Shown: one piece after another, positions 8,116 to 17,039 of the stretch
Position numbering within the stretch: the stretch's first letter is position 1
Layout of the letters: each line of letters starts with the position of its first letter
Assembly (NCBI RefSeq): GCF_900538275.1
Contig: NZ_LR130778.1
Span: 2,414,001-2,478,000, forward strand
Length of the DNA stretch: 64,000 bases
DNA from: Petrocella atlantisensis
Lineage (GTDB): Bacteria; Bacillota; Clostridia; Lachnospirales; Vallitaleaceae
Direction of reading: 5' to 3'
Made by a program: the position numbers and the translations under genes
Notes under the pieces: generated by a model
The model's input: the letters and a program-made list of their open reading frames with translations, nothing else
What the model was told of the DNA's origin: nothing
Databases searched by the model: none

Positions 8116-9132
8116 TATACCTCCTTTTTTGAAAAAAAGAAAGAACATATTGAATTAGAAATAGACAGACTGAGTAAAATGAAACACAATCTAAATAATG
8201 AGATTATAGAAATGCGACTTAAAATAGAAGAAGATCAAGCGACAAGAAGAGAAACTATGGGCATTACCATTGCTTCTCTGGAACTGTTTGCTTGTCCGGT
8301 TTGTCAAGCATCTTTTGAGATCACGGAGGGAAATATACAGCAGGGGATATTGGTCGAAGCTACTTTGACATGTCAATGCAATTACCAGTTACGTATTGAA
8401 GATGGCATTGTTTACACACCGGATATAATCATGAACACACATGAGAATAAAAAAAATACTGATGACAGCCAATACAGTGAGAGCTTTATAGATGAATACA
8501 TTAATACCACAGATATAGAGTATCTAAAAAAGATTCATGCAGGACTTCAGTGGTCTTCTAGACATATTCCATTTACTATATTAGAGAACGCTATTATTCT
8601 AGAACTGGGGAGCGGACATGGCTATTTTATGCGTCACATGTTGGAACTTTTTCCGGACAGCGGTACCTATATAGCCGTGGATCATGACCCTGTAAAGATC
8701 AAGTGGCTGAAAAAAGTAATCGAAAGAAGTCAAACAAGGAGCAAAGTCATTTTCATATGTGCTGACTTTACAAAATTGCCTTTAAAGCCCCATTCTGCTG
8801 ATATGTTACTTGATATGTCAGGCTCAAGTAACTATGCCTTTGAACATACAGACTTTTTATTAGATAAAATAGACCATTTATTAAAAGAGAGTGCTCATAT
8901 CCATGGTGGTTATATTGTATTTGAAAATTTCGTTGCACAATCGAGGATACCTACTACCCATCGAAAGAGTTTTGATATCAAGTATATTCAATCTTATTTA
9001 AAAGCATTAAACTATGAATGTTTAGATGACTTTATATCAGAACCGGTTGAGAAAGGTGGTCCTCTAGAAGATTATTTTGTAGATGGAGAGAAAGTACGCA
9101 CTTACTTATATAGTGGTAAAAAAATTGATTAA
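8116..9132 (+). pseudogene. 3' fragment of the split MerR regulator: dimerisation helix, zinc-ribbon-like segment and SAM methyltransferase
   Basis: From 8116 the frame reads YTSFFEKKKEHIELEIDRLS, the dimerisation coiled coil that should follow the MerR domain 3.5 kb upstream. Then comes a Cys-rich segment (CPVCQASFEI and TCQCNYQLRI) and a class I methyltransferase with the SAM motif ILELGSGHGYFMRHML, the acidic IAVDHD strand and a later LLDMSGSSNYAF motif. ATG 8179 could start a 317-residue free methyltransferase, but no ribosome binding site precedes it. Its normal target may be the exporter promoter at 9203. The methyltransferase part looks intact, so the disruption may be recent. Confidence 0.87.
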
Positions 9133-9163
9133 ACCATTGGGATGACCCAATGGTTTATATTTT
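9131..9163 (+). terminator. Rho-independent terminator after the MerR/methyltransferase gene
   Basis: AAACCATTGGG (9131-9141) pairs perfectly with CCCAATGGTTT (9146-9156), followed by ATATTTTTTT. The stem begins within the stop codon. Confidence 0.9.
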
Positions 9164-9202
9164 TTTGCTGAAAATAGGTTGTTATTTGTCCGAACTATGC
9201 AC

Positions 9203-9233
9203 TTGACCTTGTGTTGACCCTAGGTAGTACACT
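9203..9233 (+). promoter_or_regulatory. MerR-type promoter and operator for the MFS exporter
   Basis: TTGACC (9203-9208) and TACACT (9228-9233) are separated by 19 bases, the overlong spacer typical of MerR-activated promoters. The spacer holds a dyad (9206-9225) with outer arms ACCT and AGGT and inner GT/AC matches. Predicted start near 9240 leaves a short leader with AAGGAGG at 9244. The regulator is probably the split MerR gene just upstream. Confidence 0.8.
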
Positions 9234-9258
9234 TAGGTTAGACAAGGAGGCATGTAAA

Positions 9259-10554
9259 ATGGAAACCAGGGTAAAAGGAAATATAAGCAGTTATGAACGT
9301 TATAATCTATATCTATTCACCTCAGGTAAAGCCGTATCAATACTTGGATCATCCATCTATACGTTTGCAATCGGGCTTTATGTATTAAAAATAACCGGTT
9401 CAGCTCTAAATTACGCGACGACACTAATGCTAAGCATTATTCCATTGGTCATCATGAGTCCGATTGCAGGGGTGATAGCGGATCGAATGCCAAAAAAATG
9501 GCTTGTTGTTGGTATGGATCTCTTAAGTGGGATATTGTTTACAGTCCTCTATTTTTATGCCTTAACCATGACATTAGATTTAGCCATTATATATATCTCC
9601 ACAGTTTTGCTGAACATCTTTACAACATTCTTTGGGATTGGCATGGAAGCGGCAAAGCCGTCGCTGGTAACATCCGAGAGATTAATTAAGCTCAATTCCT
9701 TAAGCAAACTCATCGATTCATCAGCTTCTATACTTGGGCCAATTATTGGTGGCATGGTTTTTGCCTTTGTGGATATACACTTATTTATACTTTTCAATGC
9801 CGTTTCTTTTATTTTTTCTGCAGTGACGGAATGGTTTATTGACTATGAACTTAATGAAGAAAAAGTTGAAATTAAAGAAGCAGAAATCGGTAAAAGTACA
9901 AAAGAATTTTCAAAAGATCTAAAAGAAGGGTGGAACTTTTTTTCACGCAACCGTTCCATTCTAGAGCTCTTTTTTGTATTTGTTTCTCTTAATTTTCTGC
10001 TGGGATTTTCTGTGAATGTACCGGCCCCGTATATCATTAACCAATTGCTAAAGATGCCTTCCGCAAGCTTTGGATTCATCAACAGTATGTTTCCTGTTGG
10101 CTTGATTCTTGGAACGCTTACAGTTGAGAAGGTCATGGGTAAGATAGAATTTAGAAAACTATTAATTTCAATGAATGCCTTTATTGCACTACTTGCCGGT
10201 TTAATTGGATTACCGATTGTATTGAATCTGAAAAACAGCAATAATCTTATTTTTTACGCGACCATTAATATATTGATGGGTATTGCAATCGCTTACGTGG
10301 ATGTACCAATCATGATTATATTACAAAAGGAGATCCCTAAAAAGCTATTAGGAAGGGTACTGAGCTTAATTATGAGTCTGGTAAAAGTCATATTGCCTTT
10401 AGCCATAATCACTTCAGGTCTATTGATTAATGTATTACCCATCGTCATCATACCAGTTATTGGTGCAAGCATCGCATTTTCTTACAGTATCTTTTTGCTG
10501 TTGCAATTAAAAAAACAAAAAAGAATGGTCTTAAATGAAAAAATAATTGAATAG
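9259..10554 (+). CDS. major facilitator superfamily exporter
   Basis: 431 residues from ATG 9259, which follows AAGGAGG by 8 bases; an earlier in-frame start at 9211 lies inside the promoter and is rejected. About 12 hydrophobic segments are visible, with a long charged loop in the middle (about 190-225). The MFS loop signature appears as GVIADRMPKKWL after TM2. The closest general resemblance is to drug or siderophore exporters of the MFS_3 type. The MerR-type promoter fits a drug-inducible efflux pump. Loss of the upstream regulator by the recombinase-trio insertion would leave it uninduced. The substrate cannot be told. Confidence 0.85.
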   Translation: METRVKGNISSYERYNLYLFTSGKAVSILGSSIYTFAIGLYVLKITGSALNYATTLMLSIIPLVIMSPIAGVIADRMPKKWLVVGMDLLSGILFTVLYFYALTMTLDLAIIYISTVLLNIFTTFFGIGMEAAKPSLVTSERLIKLNSLSKLIDSSASILGPIIGGMVFAFVDIHLFILFNAVSFIFSAVTEWFIDYELNEEKVEIKEAEIGKSTKEFSKDLKEGWNFFSRNRSILELFFVFVSLNFLLGFSVNVPAPYIINQLLKMPSASFGFINSMFPVGLILGTLTVEKVMGKIEFRKLLISMNAFIALLAGLIGLPIVLNLKNSNNLIFYATINILMGIAIAYVDVPIMIILQKEIPKKLLGRVLSLIMSLVKVILPLAIITSGLLINVLPIVIIPVIGASIAFSYSIFLLLQLKKQKRMVLNEKIIE

Positions 10555-10606
10555 CATACTATGCGTATACTTTATTCATTTTTTAATTAAAGGAATACTT
10601 AGAAAG

Positions 10607-10680
10607 TGCGCCATCAGGGATTCGAACCCTGGACACCCGGATTAAGAGTCCGATGCTCTAGCCATCTGAGCTAATGGCGC
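10607..10680 (-). tRNA. tRNA-Lys (anticodon CTT)
   Basis: Read on the minus strand: acceptor GCGCCAT pairs with ATGGCGC, D arm GCTCAGATGGCTAGAGC, anticodon stem CGGA/TCCG with loop CTCTTAA giving CTT, T arm CAGGG TTCGAAT CCCTG and discriminator A. CCA is not encoded. Confidence 0.97.
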
Positions 10681-10827
10681 AAAAGTATGATTACTCATAT
10701 GTTAGCCCTGTGAACTATGTTTGTCAATCTTCATTTTCGTGTTGATACGCGTATTTTTGAATGTGGAAATCATCCCTTTACTTGAAGAAATAAGTTGCAA
10801 TAGTAATACAAAGAATAAGTAAATTAA

Positions 10828-10873
10828 AAGACGCCAATAAGTAGAAGCATTATAGCTTTCGACTTATTGGCGT
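10828..10873 (-). terminator. terminator of the SDR-transaldolase operon
   Basis: ACGCCAATAAGT (10831-10842) pairs perfectly with ACTTATTGGCGT (10862-10873). On the minus strand the stem is followed by CTTTTAATTT. It ends the transcript of the two minus-strand genes to its right. Confidence 0.88.
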
Positions 10874-10899
10874 TTTGTCCTTCAATCATAGATGCAGTA

Positions 10900-11577
10900 T
10901 TATAAATTGAAAGTTGTTTTGTCTTTACCGTAGATATCTTCCCAATCTTTGACGAATTGATCAACACTTGAGTCAGTCAAGGGATGTCGGATTGAATTCT
11001 CAAAAGTATCAAGATTCAGGGTGACTGCATGAGAACCTACTTTCATAGATGCATGTACTTGTTGAACATTCATAAAGGATGCGGCAAGTACTTTTGTTGT
11101 AAAGTTATAGGCTTTCAAGAGATCTACTATTTCACCAACCATACCGACACCATCACTACTAATATTGTCGCTACGGTTCACATAGGGGGCAACAAAATCA
11201 GCGCCGGCCTTAGCGGCCACCAAAGCTTGGAGTGCCGTAAAAACAGCGGTTGCAGTAATTTTTACACCTGCATTATGAAGATGTTTCATCGCTTTAATCC
11301 CTTGAGAAGTAACGGGTATTTTTATGTACAAGTTACCGCCAATTTTGTCCAGTAGATTGTTGGCTTCTTCAATCATTTCTACAGCTGTGCTGCCAAGTAC
11401 TTGAACATGAATCATGGCATCTTGACCGATAATGGACCTGATTTTTAGAATATGCTCAATAAAATCAATGTTTTCTTTTGCTATGATGGTTGGATTGGTA
11501 GTAACACCATCCATTGGGTACAAATCAAACGCTTTTTCTATATTAGCTAGGTTAGCAGTATCTAATAGATATAACAT
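10900..11577 (-). CDS. small transaldolase / fructose-6-phosphate aldolase-like protein
   Basis: 225 residues, the length of the short FSA/TalC subfamily. Visible features are LLDTANLANIEKAF at the N-terminus, DGVTTNPTIIAKE, the Schiff-base lysine strand LYIKIPVTSQG and TAVFTALQALVAAKAGADFV with VAPYVNR. Members cleave or form ketose phosphates by an aldol mechanism with dihydroxyacetone or related donors. It lies 10 bases after an SDR gene and shares its promoter and terminator. A second member is at 41184. Whether it acts on fructose 6-phosphate or a modified sugar cannot be decided. Confidence 0.88.
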   Translation of the reverse strand: MLYLLDTANLANIEKAFDLYPMDGVTTNPTIIAKENIDFIEHILKIRSIIGQDAMIHVQVLGSTAVEMIEEANNLLDKIGGNLYIKIPVTSQGIKAMKHLHNAGVKITATAVFTALQALVAAKAGADFVAPYVNRSDNISSDGVGMVGEIVDLLKAYNFTTKVLAASFMNVQQVHASMKVGSHAVTLNLDTFENSIRHPLTDSSVDQFVKDWEDIYGKDKTTFNL

Positions 11578-11587
11578 AGATGCCTCC

Positions 11588-12457
11588 TTATCTCATGTTA
11601 AAATGGAATTCTTGGATGCATTTGTCAATGGCTACTTTGGTATCTGAAAAGTCAAAACCATAACTTCTTATTTTGCCGGTATTAAGGCGGACATCTCTAG
11701 GGTGCTCTTTGAATTTGGTTTCATCCTTTTCGATTAAGTCATGAATGCGATCATTAAGTCCAAGTGAGGATAAAATATATTCACTGATATGGTATCGACT
11801 ATCGTTGTTATGGCTGCCGATATGATATAAACCATAGGGGAGTGTGAAGATCTTATGGAATTGATCAATGATTTCATGAACATAAGTTAAGCCTCTATAT
11901 TCATGGGTGGTAATTTTAGTCTTCTTTCCTTCTAAAGCAAGATTAAGTGTATTCCAAAGTATATTCGGATTAATATTGCAATCACGTTCAGGTAAGCCAA
12001 AGAGCCAAGTGAAACGTAGAATCCAAAGATCTTCAATCAGATCTTGAAGTAAATGTTCAGCCTCAAGTTTGTTTTGCCCGTAGATTGTATCCGGAATTGG
12101 TGTAACATCTTCGGTATAAGGGCCGGGCTCTGGGTTGCCGTTAAATACTTGTTCAGTACTTATGAAAACCATTTTAGCGCCTACTGCCTTGCAGGCTTTT
12201 GCAACATTTAAGGCGCCTTGAACATTGATTTTGTAAGCCAATTCAGGATGATCATTACAAAAATCCGTAACGGCTATAGCTGCTGCATGAATGACGTAAT
12301 CCGGTTTAAACATTTTAAAGGTCTCGGTCACACTACTTTCATTCGTAATATCCAGATCATCTTTGTCTGTAGATAGTATTTGGAAAGTATGCTGGTATTT
12401 TTGAGTGAACCGAGTACAGAAAAAACCTAACCCACCGGTTAATAGTATTTTTTTCAT
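11588..12457 (-). CDS. SDR sugar-nucleotide reductase-like protein (RmlD type)
   Basis: 289 residues from ATG after AAAGGAGAAATAAAT. The N-terminus MKKILLTGGLGFFCTRFTQK is a Rossmann NAD(P)-binding motif of the extended SDR type, though the usual GxxGxxG is altered at the last Gly. DYVIHAAAIAVTD, FISTEQVFNG and the catalytic pair YGQNKLEAEHLL (YxxxK) are present. Overall it resembles dTDP-4-dehydrorhamnose reductases. No other nucleotide-sugar genes are nearby, and it is coupled to a transaldolase, so a role in free-sugar or sugar-phosphate reduction is possible. Confidence 0.82.
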   Translation of the reverse strand: MKKILLTGGLGFFCTRFTQKYQHTFQILSTDKDDLDITNESSVTETFKMFKPDYVIHAAAIAVTDFCNDHPELAYKINVQGALNVAKACKAVGAKMVFISTEQVFNGNPEPGPYTEDVTPIPDTIYGQNKLEAEHLLQDLIEDLWILRFTWLFGLPERDCNINPNILWNTLNLALEGKKTKITTHEYRGLTYVHEIIDQFHKIFTLPYGLYHIGSHNNDSRYHISEYILSSLGLNDRIHDLIEKDETKFKEHPRDVRLNTGKIRSYGFDFSDTKVAIDKCIQEFHFNMR

Positions 12458-12549
12458 ATTTATTTCTCCTTTATACTTAATGGTTTATAGTGTTAGTTAT
12501 AAGGCAAAGTGGAAATCTTGTTTGTTATTGTTGTTTATCATTAGGTATC

Positions 12550-12578
12550 AATATATCACCAGTATAAGGAAAAATCAA
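12550..12578 (-). promoter_or_regulatory. promoter for the SDR-transaldolase operon
   Basis: On the minus strand TTGATT (12578-12573), 17 bases, TATATT (12555-12550), about 90 bases upstream of the SDR start. Confidence 0.65.
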
Positions 12579-12746
12579 CTTAAATCTAGAGAAGTTAATT
12601 TTGGGATACATTATATATTTCTGTTATAGTGATATTTAATAATAAAAATTAAAGTAATAGTACGATGTAGGACATAAAATAGTGAAAAATGCTAAAATTA
12701 AAAATAATTAAAACAATATAAATACATAATAAACAATAACAAAATC

Positions 12747-12775
12747 TTGACTTGTATCGATTGGGGTGATATTAT
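12747..12775 (+). promoter_or_regulatory. promoter for the CDGSH gene
   Basis: TTGACT (12747-12752), a 17-base spacer and TATTAT (12770-12775), about 90 bases before the start codon. Confidence 0.7.
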
Positions 12776-12865
12776 ACAAGGGTGAAAAGAAAGTAATCTT
12801 GACAACCATCATTTAATCTAATACTTAAAACTAATAATGTGCAAACATAAAGAGGAGTGGTAATT

Positions 12866-13123
12866 ATGGATAACGAACAAGATAAAATAAAATCACCAAT
12901 GGAAGTGGAACTTAAAGCTGGAGAAACTTATCATTGGTGTGCCTGTGGGAAAAGTTCAACCCAACCTTTTTGCGATGGATCTCATGAGTGTGAGGGTTTT
13001 GCGCCGCTGGCATTTACAGCCGAAAAAAATGAAACCATTGAAGTGTGCAACACGTTTTTCTTATGTACCTGTAAACAAACAAAAACACCACCTTACTGTG
13101 ATAAAACACATAAAAAGTTTTGA
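12866..13123 (+). CDS. double CDGSH iron-sulfur domain protein
   Basis: 85 residues from ATG 12866, with AGGAG 10 bases upstream; the GTG at 12857 overlaps that site and is rejected. Two CDGSH (mitoNEET-type) motifs are visible: CACGKSSTQPFCDGSH (C-x-C-...-C-x-x-x-H) and CTCKQTKTPPYCDKTH. Each should bind a [2Fe-2S] cluster through three Cys and one His. The protein has no membrane anchor and is probably a small cytoplasmic electron-transfer or cluster protein. It has its own promoter and terminator. Its role is unknown. Confidence 0.9.
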   Translation: MDNEQDKIKSPMEVELKAGETYHWCACGKSSTQPFCDGSHECEGFAPLAFTAEKNETIEVCNTFFLCTCKQTKTPPYCDKTHKKF

Positions 13124-13161
13124 AGTAACTAAGAATTCGATATGTTAAATGTGATCAATAC

Positions 13162-13194
13162 GGCTTTGGGCGAATGCTCAAAGCCTTTTATTTT
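13162..13194 (+). terminator. terminator of the CDGSH gene
   Basis: GGCTTTGGGC (13162-13171) pairs with GCTCAAAGCC (13176-13185) apart from one G-T pair, followed by TTTTATTTTC. Confidence 0.88.
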
Positions 13195-13196
13195 CT

Positions 13197-14102
13197 CTAG
13201 GAAACGACAAAACCATGATGCTTAAAAACATTAACATAATCTATGTATTCGGGATCGTCTTTATGGATGGGATCATATCCTGCCATGGGGTAGGGTTTGT
13301 TGAGTAAAGCGTACTTGTTTTCACCATAGTTGTGGTAAGGTAATAAGTTTACATTGCGTATTTTGAGTGACTTTAAAAGCATACAGAAATGTTCGGCATC
13401 ATCAATACTGTAGTTGAAATCAGGAATGACAGGTATACGTGCTATAATTTCTTTTTTTTGTGATACGGCCAGTCGAATATTATCGAGGATGTTGTTGAGC
13501 GGTACACCTACGATTTTTTCATGTTTATCGCTGTCATAGTGCTTGATATCACATAACAACAAATCAAGGTATTGGATGAAATTATTAAAAGTATCTTGAT
13601 CGGTATAACAAGTGGTTTCGGCGGCTGTGTGAATGTGGTGTTTTTTTGCTGTTTTAAGGAGTTTGGTAGCGAAATTTGCTTGTAGAAGTACTTCTCCACC
13701 GGACAAAGTTATACCACCGCCGCTTTCTTCGTAGAAAGGCGTATCTTTTAATACTTCTTTCATGATCCCATCAATGCTGTAAAGTTTGCCTTCAAAACCG
13801 AGAGAATTTGTAGGACATATCTGTGTGCACAATAAGCAACCGGTACACAAGTCTTCGTCGATAACAATGTTTTCATCCACTGATTTTATTGCTTTTTCAG
13901 GACAAGCCCGAATGCAATCATGGCAGCCTGTGCAAGTGTTTTTATTCCAAGTGATTTGAACATTTTTGCTGAGTGATTCCGGATTCGAGCACCAAGGACA
14001 ATGCAATGGGCAACCTTTAAAGAATATAACAGTTCTTATACCCGGGCCATCGTGAAGACTGAATTTTTGTATGTTAAATACCATGCCTTTGCTTTCTTGC
14101 AT
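13197..14102 (-). CDS. glycyl radical enzyme activase (radical SAM, PflA type)
   Basis: 301 residues from the ATG at 14102, preceded by ACGGAGGTTCGAT; an earlier ATG at 14129 lacks a ribosome binding site. The radical SAM motif is CPLHCPWC, after the PflA-like signature SLHDGPGIRTVIFFKGC. An inserted ferredoxin-like domain carries CTGCHDCIRACP and CTGCLLCTQICP, binding two more [4Fe-4S] clusters, the hallmark of activases for eliminase-type glycyl radical enzymes. GGGITLSGGEVL is the SAM-binding strand. It is divergent from the glycyl radical enzyme at 14438, its probable client. It abstracts hydrogen from that enzyme's glycine using SAM under anoxic conditions. Confidence 0.93.
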   Translation of the reverse strand: MQESKGMVFNIQKFSLHDGPGIRTVIFFKGCPLHCPWCSNPESLSKNVQITWNKNTCTGCHDCIRACPEKAIKSVDENIVIDEDLCTGCLLCTQICPTNSLGFEGKLYSIDGIMKEVLKDTPFYEESGGGITLSGGEVLLQANFATKLLKTAKKHHIHTAAETTCYTDQDTFNNFIQYLDLLLCDIKHYDSDKHEKIVGVPLNNILDNIRLAVSQKKEIIARIPVIPDFNYSIDDAEHFCMLLKSLKIRNVNLLPYHNYGENKYALLNKPYPMAGYDPIHKDDPEYIDYVNVFKHHGFVVS

Positions 14103-14437
14103 ATCGAACCTCCGTAAATGACACTTCAACGTTTATATTTATATTATACATGAAACCAATAAAAGTTTCAAAAGAAAGTTTTGGAATTGCGTAAAGAAAT
14201 TTTCGCAAACATTAATGACTATAAAATATAAAAAGTTACGTTTTAATAACGCTGAACTCTTAAAATTAGATCAAAAGCACCTAAAAGGCTACTTTTACAA
14301 GGCAAACAAAGAACACTTTATATGACATACATTAACATTCATATGAAACTAATAATGGACACATATGAAAGTTAGTGCTATAATATACTTAAGAATCTGT
14401 CGTAGGAAAATTAGAAATATTAGGATTGGAGGAAACA
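14103..14437. other. divergent intergenic region of the first radical-enzyme pair
   Basis: 335 bases between the divergently transcribed activase and glycyl radical enzyme. It contains the plus-strand promoter and two CATATG sites described separately, plus GAAA/TTTC-rich stretches near 14150-14190. No gene is seen. Confidence 0.6.
14338..14384 (+). promoter_or_regulatory. promoter and putative operators of the first glycyl radical enzyme
   Basis: TGGACA (14356-14361), 17 bases and TATAAT (14379-14384). TTCATATGAA (14338-14347) is a perfect palindrome just upstream. ACATATGAAAG (14361-14371) overlaps the -35 end; the same 11 bases occur beside the promoter of the second glycyl radical enzyme. 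Regulator binding is inferred. Confidence 0.65.
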
Positions 14438-16846
14438 ATGAATCGATATTTTGGTGAAATGACAAAACGAATGAAAAAATATAGAGAAGACGTCCTAGAT
14501 ATTACGAGGTGGGTGTGTACGGAGCGGGCGATCTTCACTACTGAGGTATATAAGAATAATGAGGCTCAACCTCTAGCCATAAAAAGAGCTCTAATGTTAG
14601 AAAAAATCCTTGGGAATATGAGTATCTATATCGAAGATGAAACTTTGCTTGCGGGTAATCAAGCTTCTTCAAATTGTGCTGCCCCAATTTTTCCCGAATA
14701 TGCTATGGACTGGGTTGTAAACGAACTTGACTTGTTTGAAAAACGTGATGGTGATGTTTTTCACATCACTGAAGACAACAAGCAAATACTTAGAGAATTA
14801 GAACCCTACTGGAAAGGCAAAACAATCAAAGAGAAAGCTTTGGCTTCTATGCCGGAGTTAAGCCGGTTGTTTTATGATTATGGCATCATAAAAGCAGAAG
14901 GAAACATAACCTCAGGTGATGCGCATATAGCTGTTTTGTATGAAAAAGTATTAAGCCAAGGGTTAAAAGGGTACGAGGATCGTGTCGCAGAAAAAATCAA
15001 TAGCTTAGACTTAACGGATTATAAAAACCAAGAAAAACTACACTTTTATAAAGGCATTTTGATTACTATTGATGCTGTTAAAAAGTTTGCGATAAGATAC
15101 AGTGAATTAGCAGAAGCTATGTCGAAAGAAGCTGGTACTGAAGATCGAAAAAAAGAATTAAGAGAACTTGCTAGAATTTTAAAAAAAGTACCTTACAATC
15201 CAGCTGAAACTTTTTATGAAGCGGTTCAGTCGGTTTGGCTCATACAACTAGTACTGCAGATTGAAAGCAATGGGCATTCACTTTCTTATGGACGTATGGA
15301 TCAATATCTGTATCCTTATTATAAAAAGGATCTAAATGATGGTATTATAAGTGAAGAATTTGCATGTGAATTATTGACAAATCTGTGGATAAAGACTTAT
15401 ACAATCAACAAAATTCGCTCATGGAGCCATACACAGTATTCAGCCGGAAGCCCGTTATACCAAAATGTAACAATCGGCGGTCAAACGGCAGAAGGCAAAG
15501 ATGCTGTTAACCCACTTTCTTATATGATTATCAGATCAGTTGCTCAAGCACATTTACCTCAACCCAATTTGACGATTCGTTATTTTTCAGGTTTGGATGA
15601 GCGATTTATGAATGAAGCTATAGAATTAATGAAACTTGGAACAGGCATGCCGGCTTTTAACAGTGATGAAGTCATCATTAAATCATTAATAGACAAAGGT
15701 GTCTCAAAAGAGGATGCTTATAACTACAGTGCCATCGGTTGTGTAGAAGTGGCTGTACCTGGGAAATGGGGGTATAGATGTACGGGGATGAGCTTTTTGA
15801 ATTATCCCAAAACATTACTCATAGCTATGAATGATGGTGCTGATCCCAAAACAGGCGTGAAACTCATGGAGGGTGCAGGAAAATTTGTTGATTATACAAG
15901 TTATGGAGATTTGGAAAAAGCTTGGGAAAAAACAATATCAGAATTCACAAAACAACAAGTTATTATAGATGCGGCGGTTGACCGTTGTTTGGAATTAAAC
16001 ACAATGGACGTATTATGTTCTGCTTTAACAGATGATTGCATTGAGCGCGGACTAAGCTTAAAAGAAGGTGGCGCTGTCTATGATATGATATCTGACTTAC
16101 AAGTTGGCATTGCCAATTTGGCAGATTCATTGTCGGCGATTAAAAAATGTGTATTTGAAGATGAACTTATAACACCGGAGGCATTATGGCATGCTATAAT
16201 GCATGATTTTGAAGGTGAAGAAGGCAGAAAGATTCAGAAGATTCTTCAGGATGTACCACCAAAATTTGGAAATGATGATGATTATGTCGATCACTTAATA
16301 CGAGATGCCTATGTCACTCATATTAAAGAAATAAAAAAATATAAGAATACACGTTATGGTAGAGGACCCATTGGTGGAAATTACTATGGCGGTACATCTT
16401 CTATTTCGGCCAACGTTGGACAAGGAAATGGAACAATGGCTACGCCGGATGGCAGAAACGCAACAGAGCCTTTGGCAGAAGGGTGTGCACCTTGTCACCT
16501 GATGGACAAGAACGGACCAACAGCTGTTTTCAAATCAGTATCGAAACTTCCTACAATAGATATTACCGGCGGTGTCTTGTTAAATCAAAAAATCAACCCA
16601 CAGTTGCTATCATCCGAAGCGGATAAAACCAAATTAATATCCTTATTAAGAACATTCTTTAATAGACTGGATGGCTTTCATGTACAGTATAATGTTGTTT
16701 CTAAGGAAACGTTGTTAGATGCACAGATTCACCCGGATGACCATAGAGATTTGATTGTTCGTATAGCAGGTTATAGCGCTTTCTTTAACGTATTATCGAA
16801 AAAGACACAGGATGATATTATTGGTAGAACAGAACAAACACTATAG
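14438..16846 (+). CDS. glycyl radical enzyme, eliminase (dehydratase/lyase) type
   Basis: 802 residues from ATG 14438, 6 bases after TTGGAGG; an in-frame ATG at 14426 precedes that site. The N-terminal PFL-like barrel runs to about residue 640. The active-site loop reads SAIGCVEVAVPG, with thiyl Cys435 and Glu437: a Cys-x-Glu arrangement found in glycerol/diol dehydratases, choline lyase, hydroxyproline dehydratase and similar enzymes, unlike the Cys-Cys of pyruvate formate-lyase. The glycyl radical loop is RIAGYSAFF, with Gly778. NNYYGGTSS-like and TPDGRNATEPLAEGCAP segments are the usual conserved loops. Its activase is divergent at 13197. The substrate is unknown; neighbours suggest a polyol or sugar derivative. 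Confidence 0.92.
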   Translation: MNRYFGEMTKRMKKYREDVLDITRWVCTERAIFTTEVYKNNEAQPLAIKRALMLEKILGNMSIYIEDETLLAGNQASSNCAAPIFPEYAMDWVVNELDLFEKRDGDVFHITEDNKQILRELEPYWKGKTIKEKALASMPELSRLFYDYGIIKAEGNITSGDAHIAVLYEKVLSQGLKGYEDRVAEKINSLDLTDYKNQEKLHFYKGILITIDAVKKFAIRYSELAEAMSKEAGTEDRKKELRELARILKKVPYNPAETFYEAVQSVWLIQLVLQIESNGHSLSYGRMDQYLYPYYKKDLNDGIISEEFACELLTNLWIKTYTINKIRSWSHTQYSAGSPLYQNVTIGGQTAEGKDAVNPLSYMIIRSVAQAHLPQPNLTIRYFSGLDERFMNEAIELMKLGTGMPAFNSDEVIIKSLIDKGVSKEDAYNYSAIGCVEVAVPGKWGYRCTGMSFLNYPKTLLIAMNDGADPKTGVKLMEGAGKFVDYTSYGDLEKAWEKTISEFTKQQVIIDAAVDRCLELNTMDVLCSALTDDCIERGLSLKEGGAVYDMISDLQVGIANLADSLSAIKKCVFEDELITPEALWHAIMHDFEGEEGRKIQKILQDVPPKFGNDDDYVDHLIRDAYVTHIKEIKKYKNTRYGRGPIGGNYYGGTSSISANVGQGNGTMATPDGRNATEPLAEGCAPCHLMDKNGPTAVFKSVSKLPTIDITGGVLLNQKINPQLLSSEADKTKLISLLRTFFNRLDGFHVQYNVVSKETLLDAQIHPDDHRDLIVRIAGYSAFFNVLSKKTQDDIIGRTEQTL

Positions 16847-16980
16847 TAGCAAGCCATTAGGAAAGTAATACCTTACCCATCATAAGTTCTTATATATTTC
16901 TTTGAGAACATAAGCTTCATAGTCCTGGCTACTTTCTGTAGCAAATATGGGATATGGTTTATGTTCATTTTTTTTGCAAA

Positions 16981-17014
16981 ATAATAAATGTCTGGTGAAC
17001 ACGACATTTATTAT
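16981..17014. terminator. bidirectional hairpin between convergent genes
   Basis: ATAATAAATGTC (16981-16992) pairs perfectly with GACATTTATTAT (17003-17014). It lies between the stop of the first glycyl radical enzyme and the stop of the convergent ATPase gene. Confidence 0.75.
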
Positions 17015-17039
17015 TTGCTTCAATATAATAGAGTGTTAC

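Larger units (their letters stand above)
4630..8124 (+). mobile_element. Recombinase-In-Trio (RIT-like) element inserted in a MerR/methyltransferase gene
   Basis: Three consecutive, overlapping tyrosine recombinase genes in one direction (4822-6030, 6030-7016, 7003-8013) lie between imperfect inverted repeats (4680-4714 and 8081-8115). Both flanks are halves of the same MerR gene. This matches known RIT elements, which carry three different tyrosine recombinases (RitA, RitB, RitC) and no passenger genes. The first recombinase has several frameshifts and the third an in-frame TAG, so the copy looks decayed. The outer limits are only bracketed: left within 4630-4680, right within 8116-8124. No target duplication was recognised. 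Confidence 0.85.
12458..12865. other. AT-rich intergenic region between divergent genes
   Basis: About 400 bases holding a minus-strand promoter (12550-12578) for the SDR gene and a plus-strand promoter (12747-12775) for the CDGSH gene. Between them lies AT-rich sequence with no convincing gene, RNA or repeat. Confidence 0.6.

Noticed and set aside
12405-12629. Short plus-strand frame before the CDGSH gene
   Set aside because: It overlaps the divergent SDR start and has no ribosome binding site or recognisable protein.
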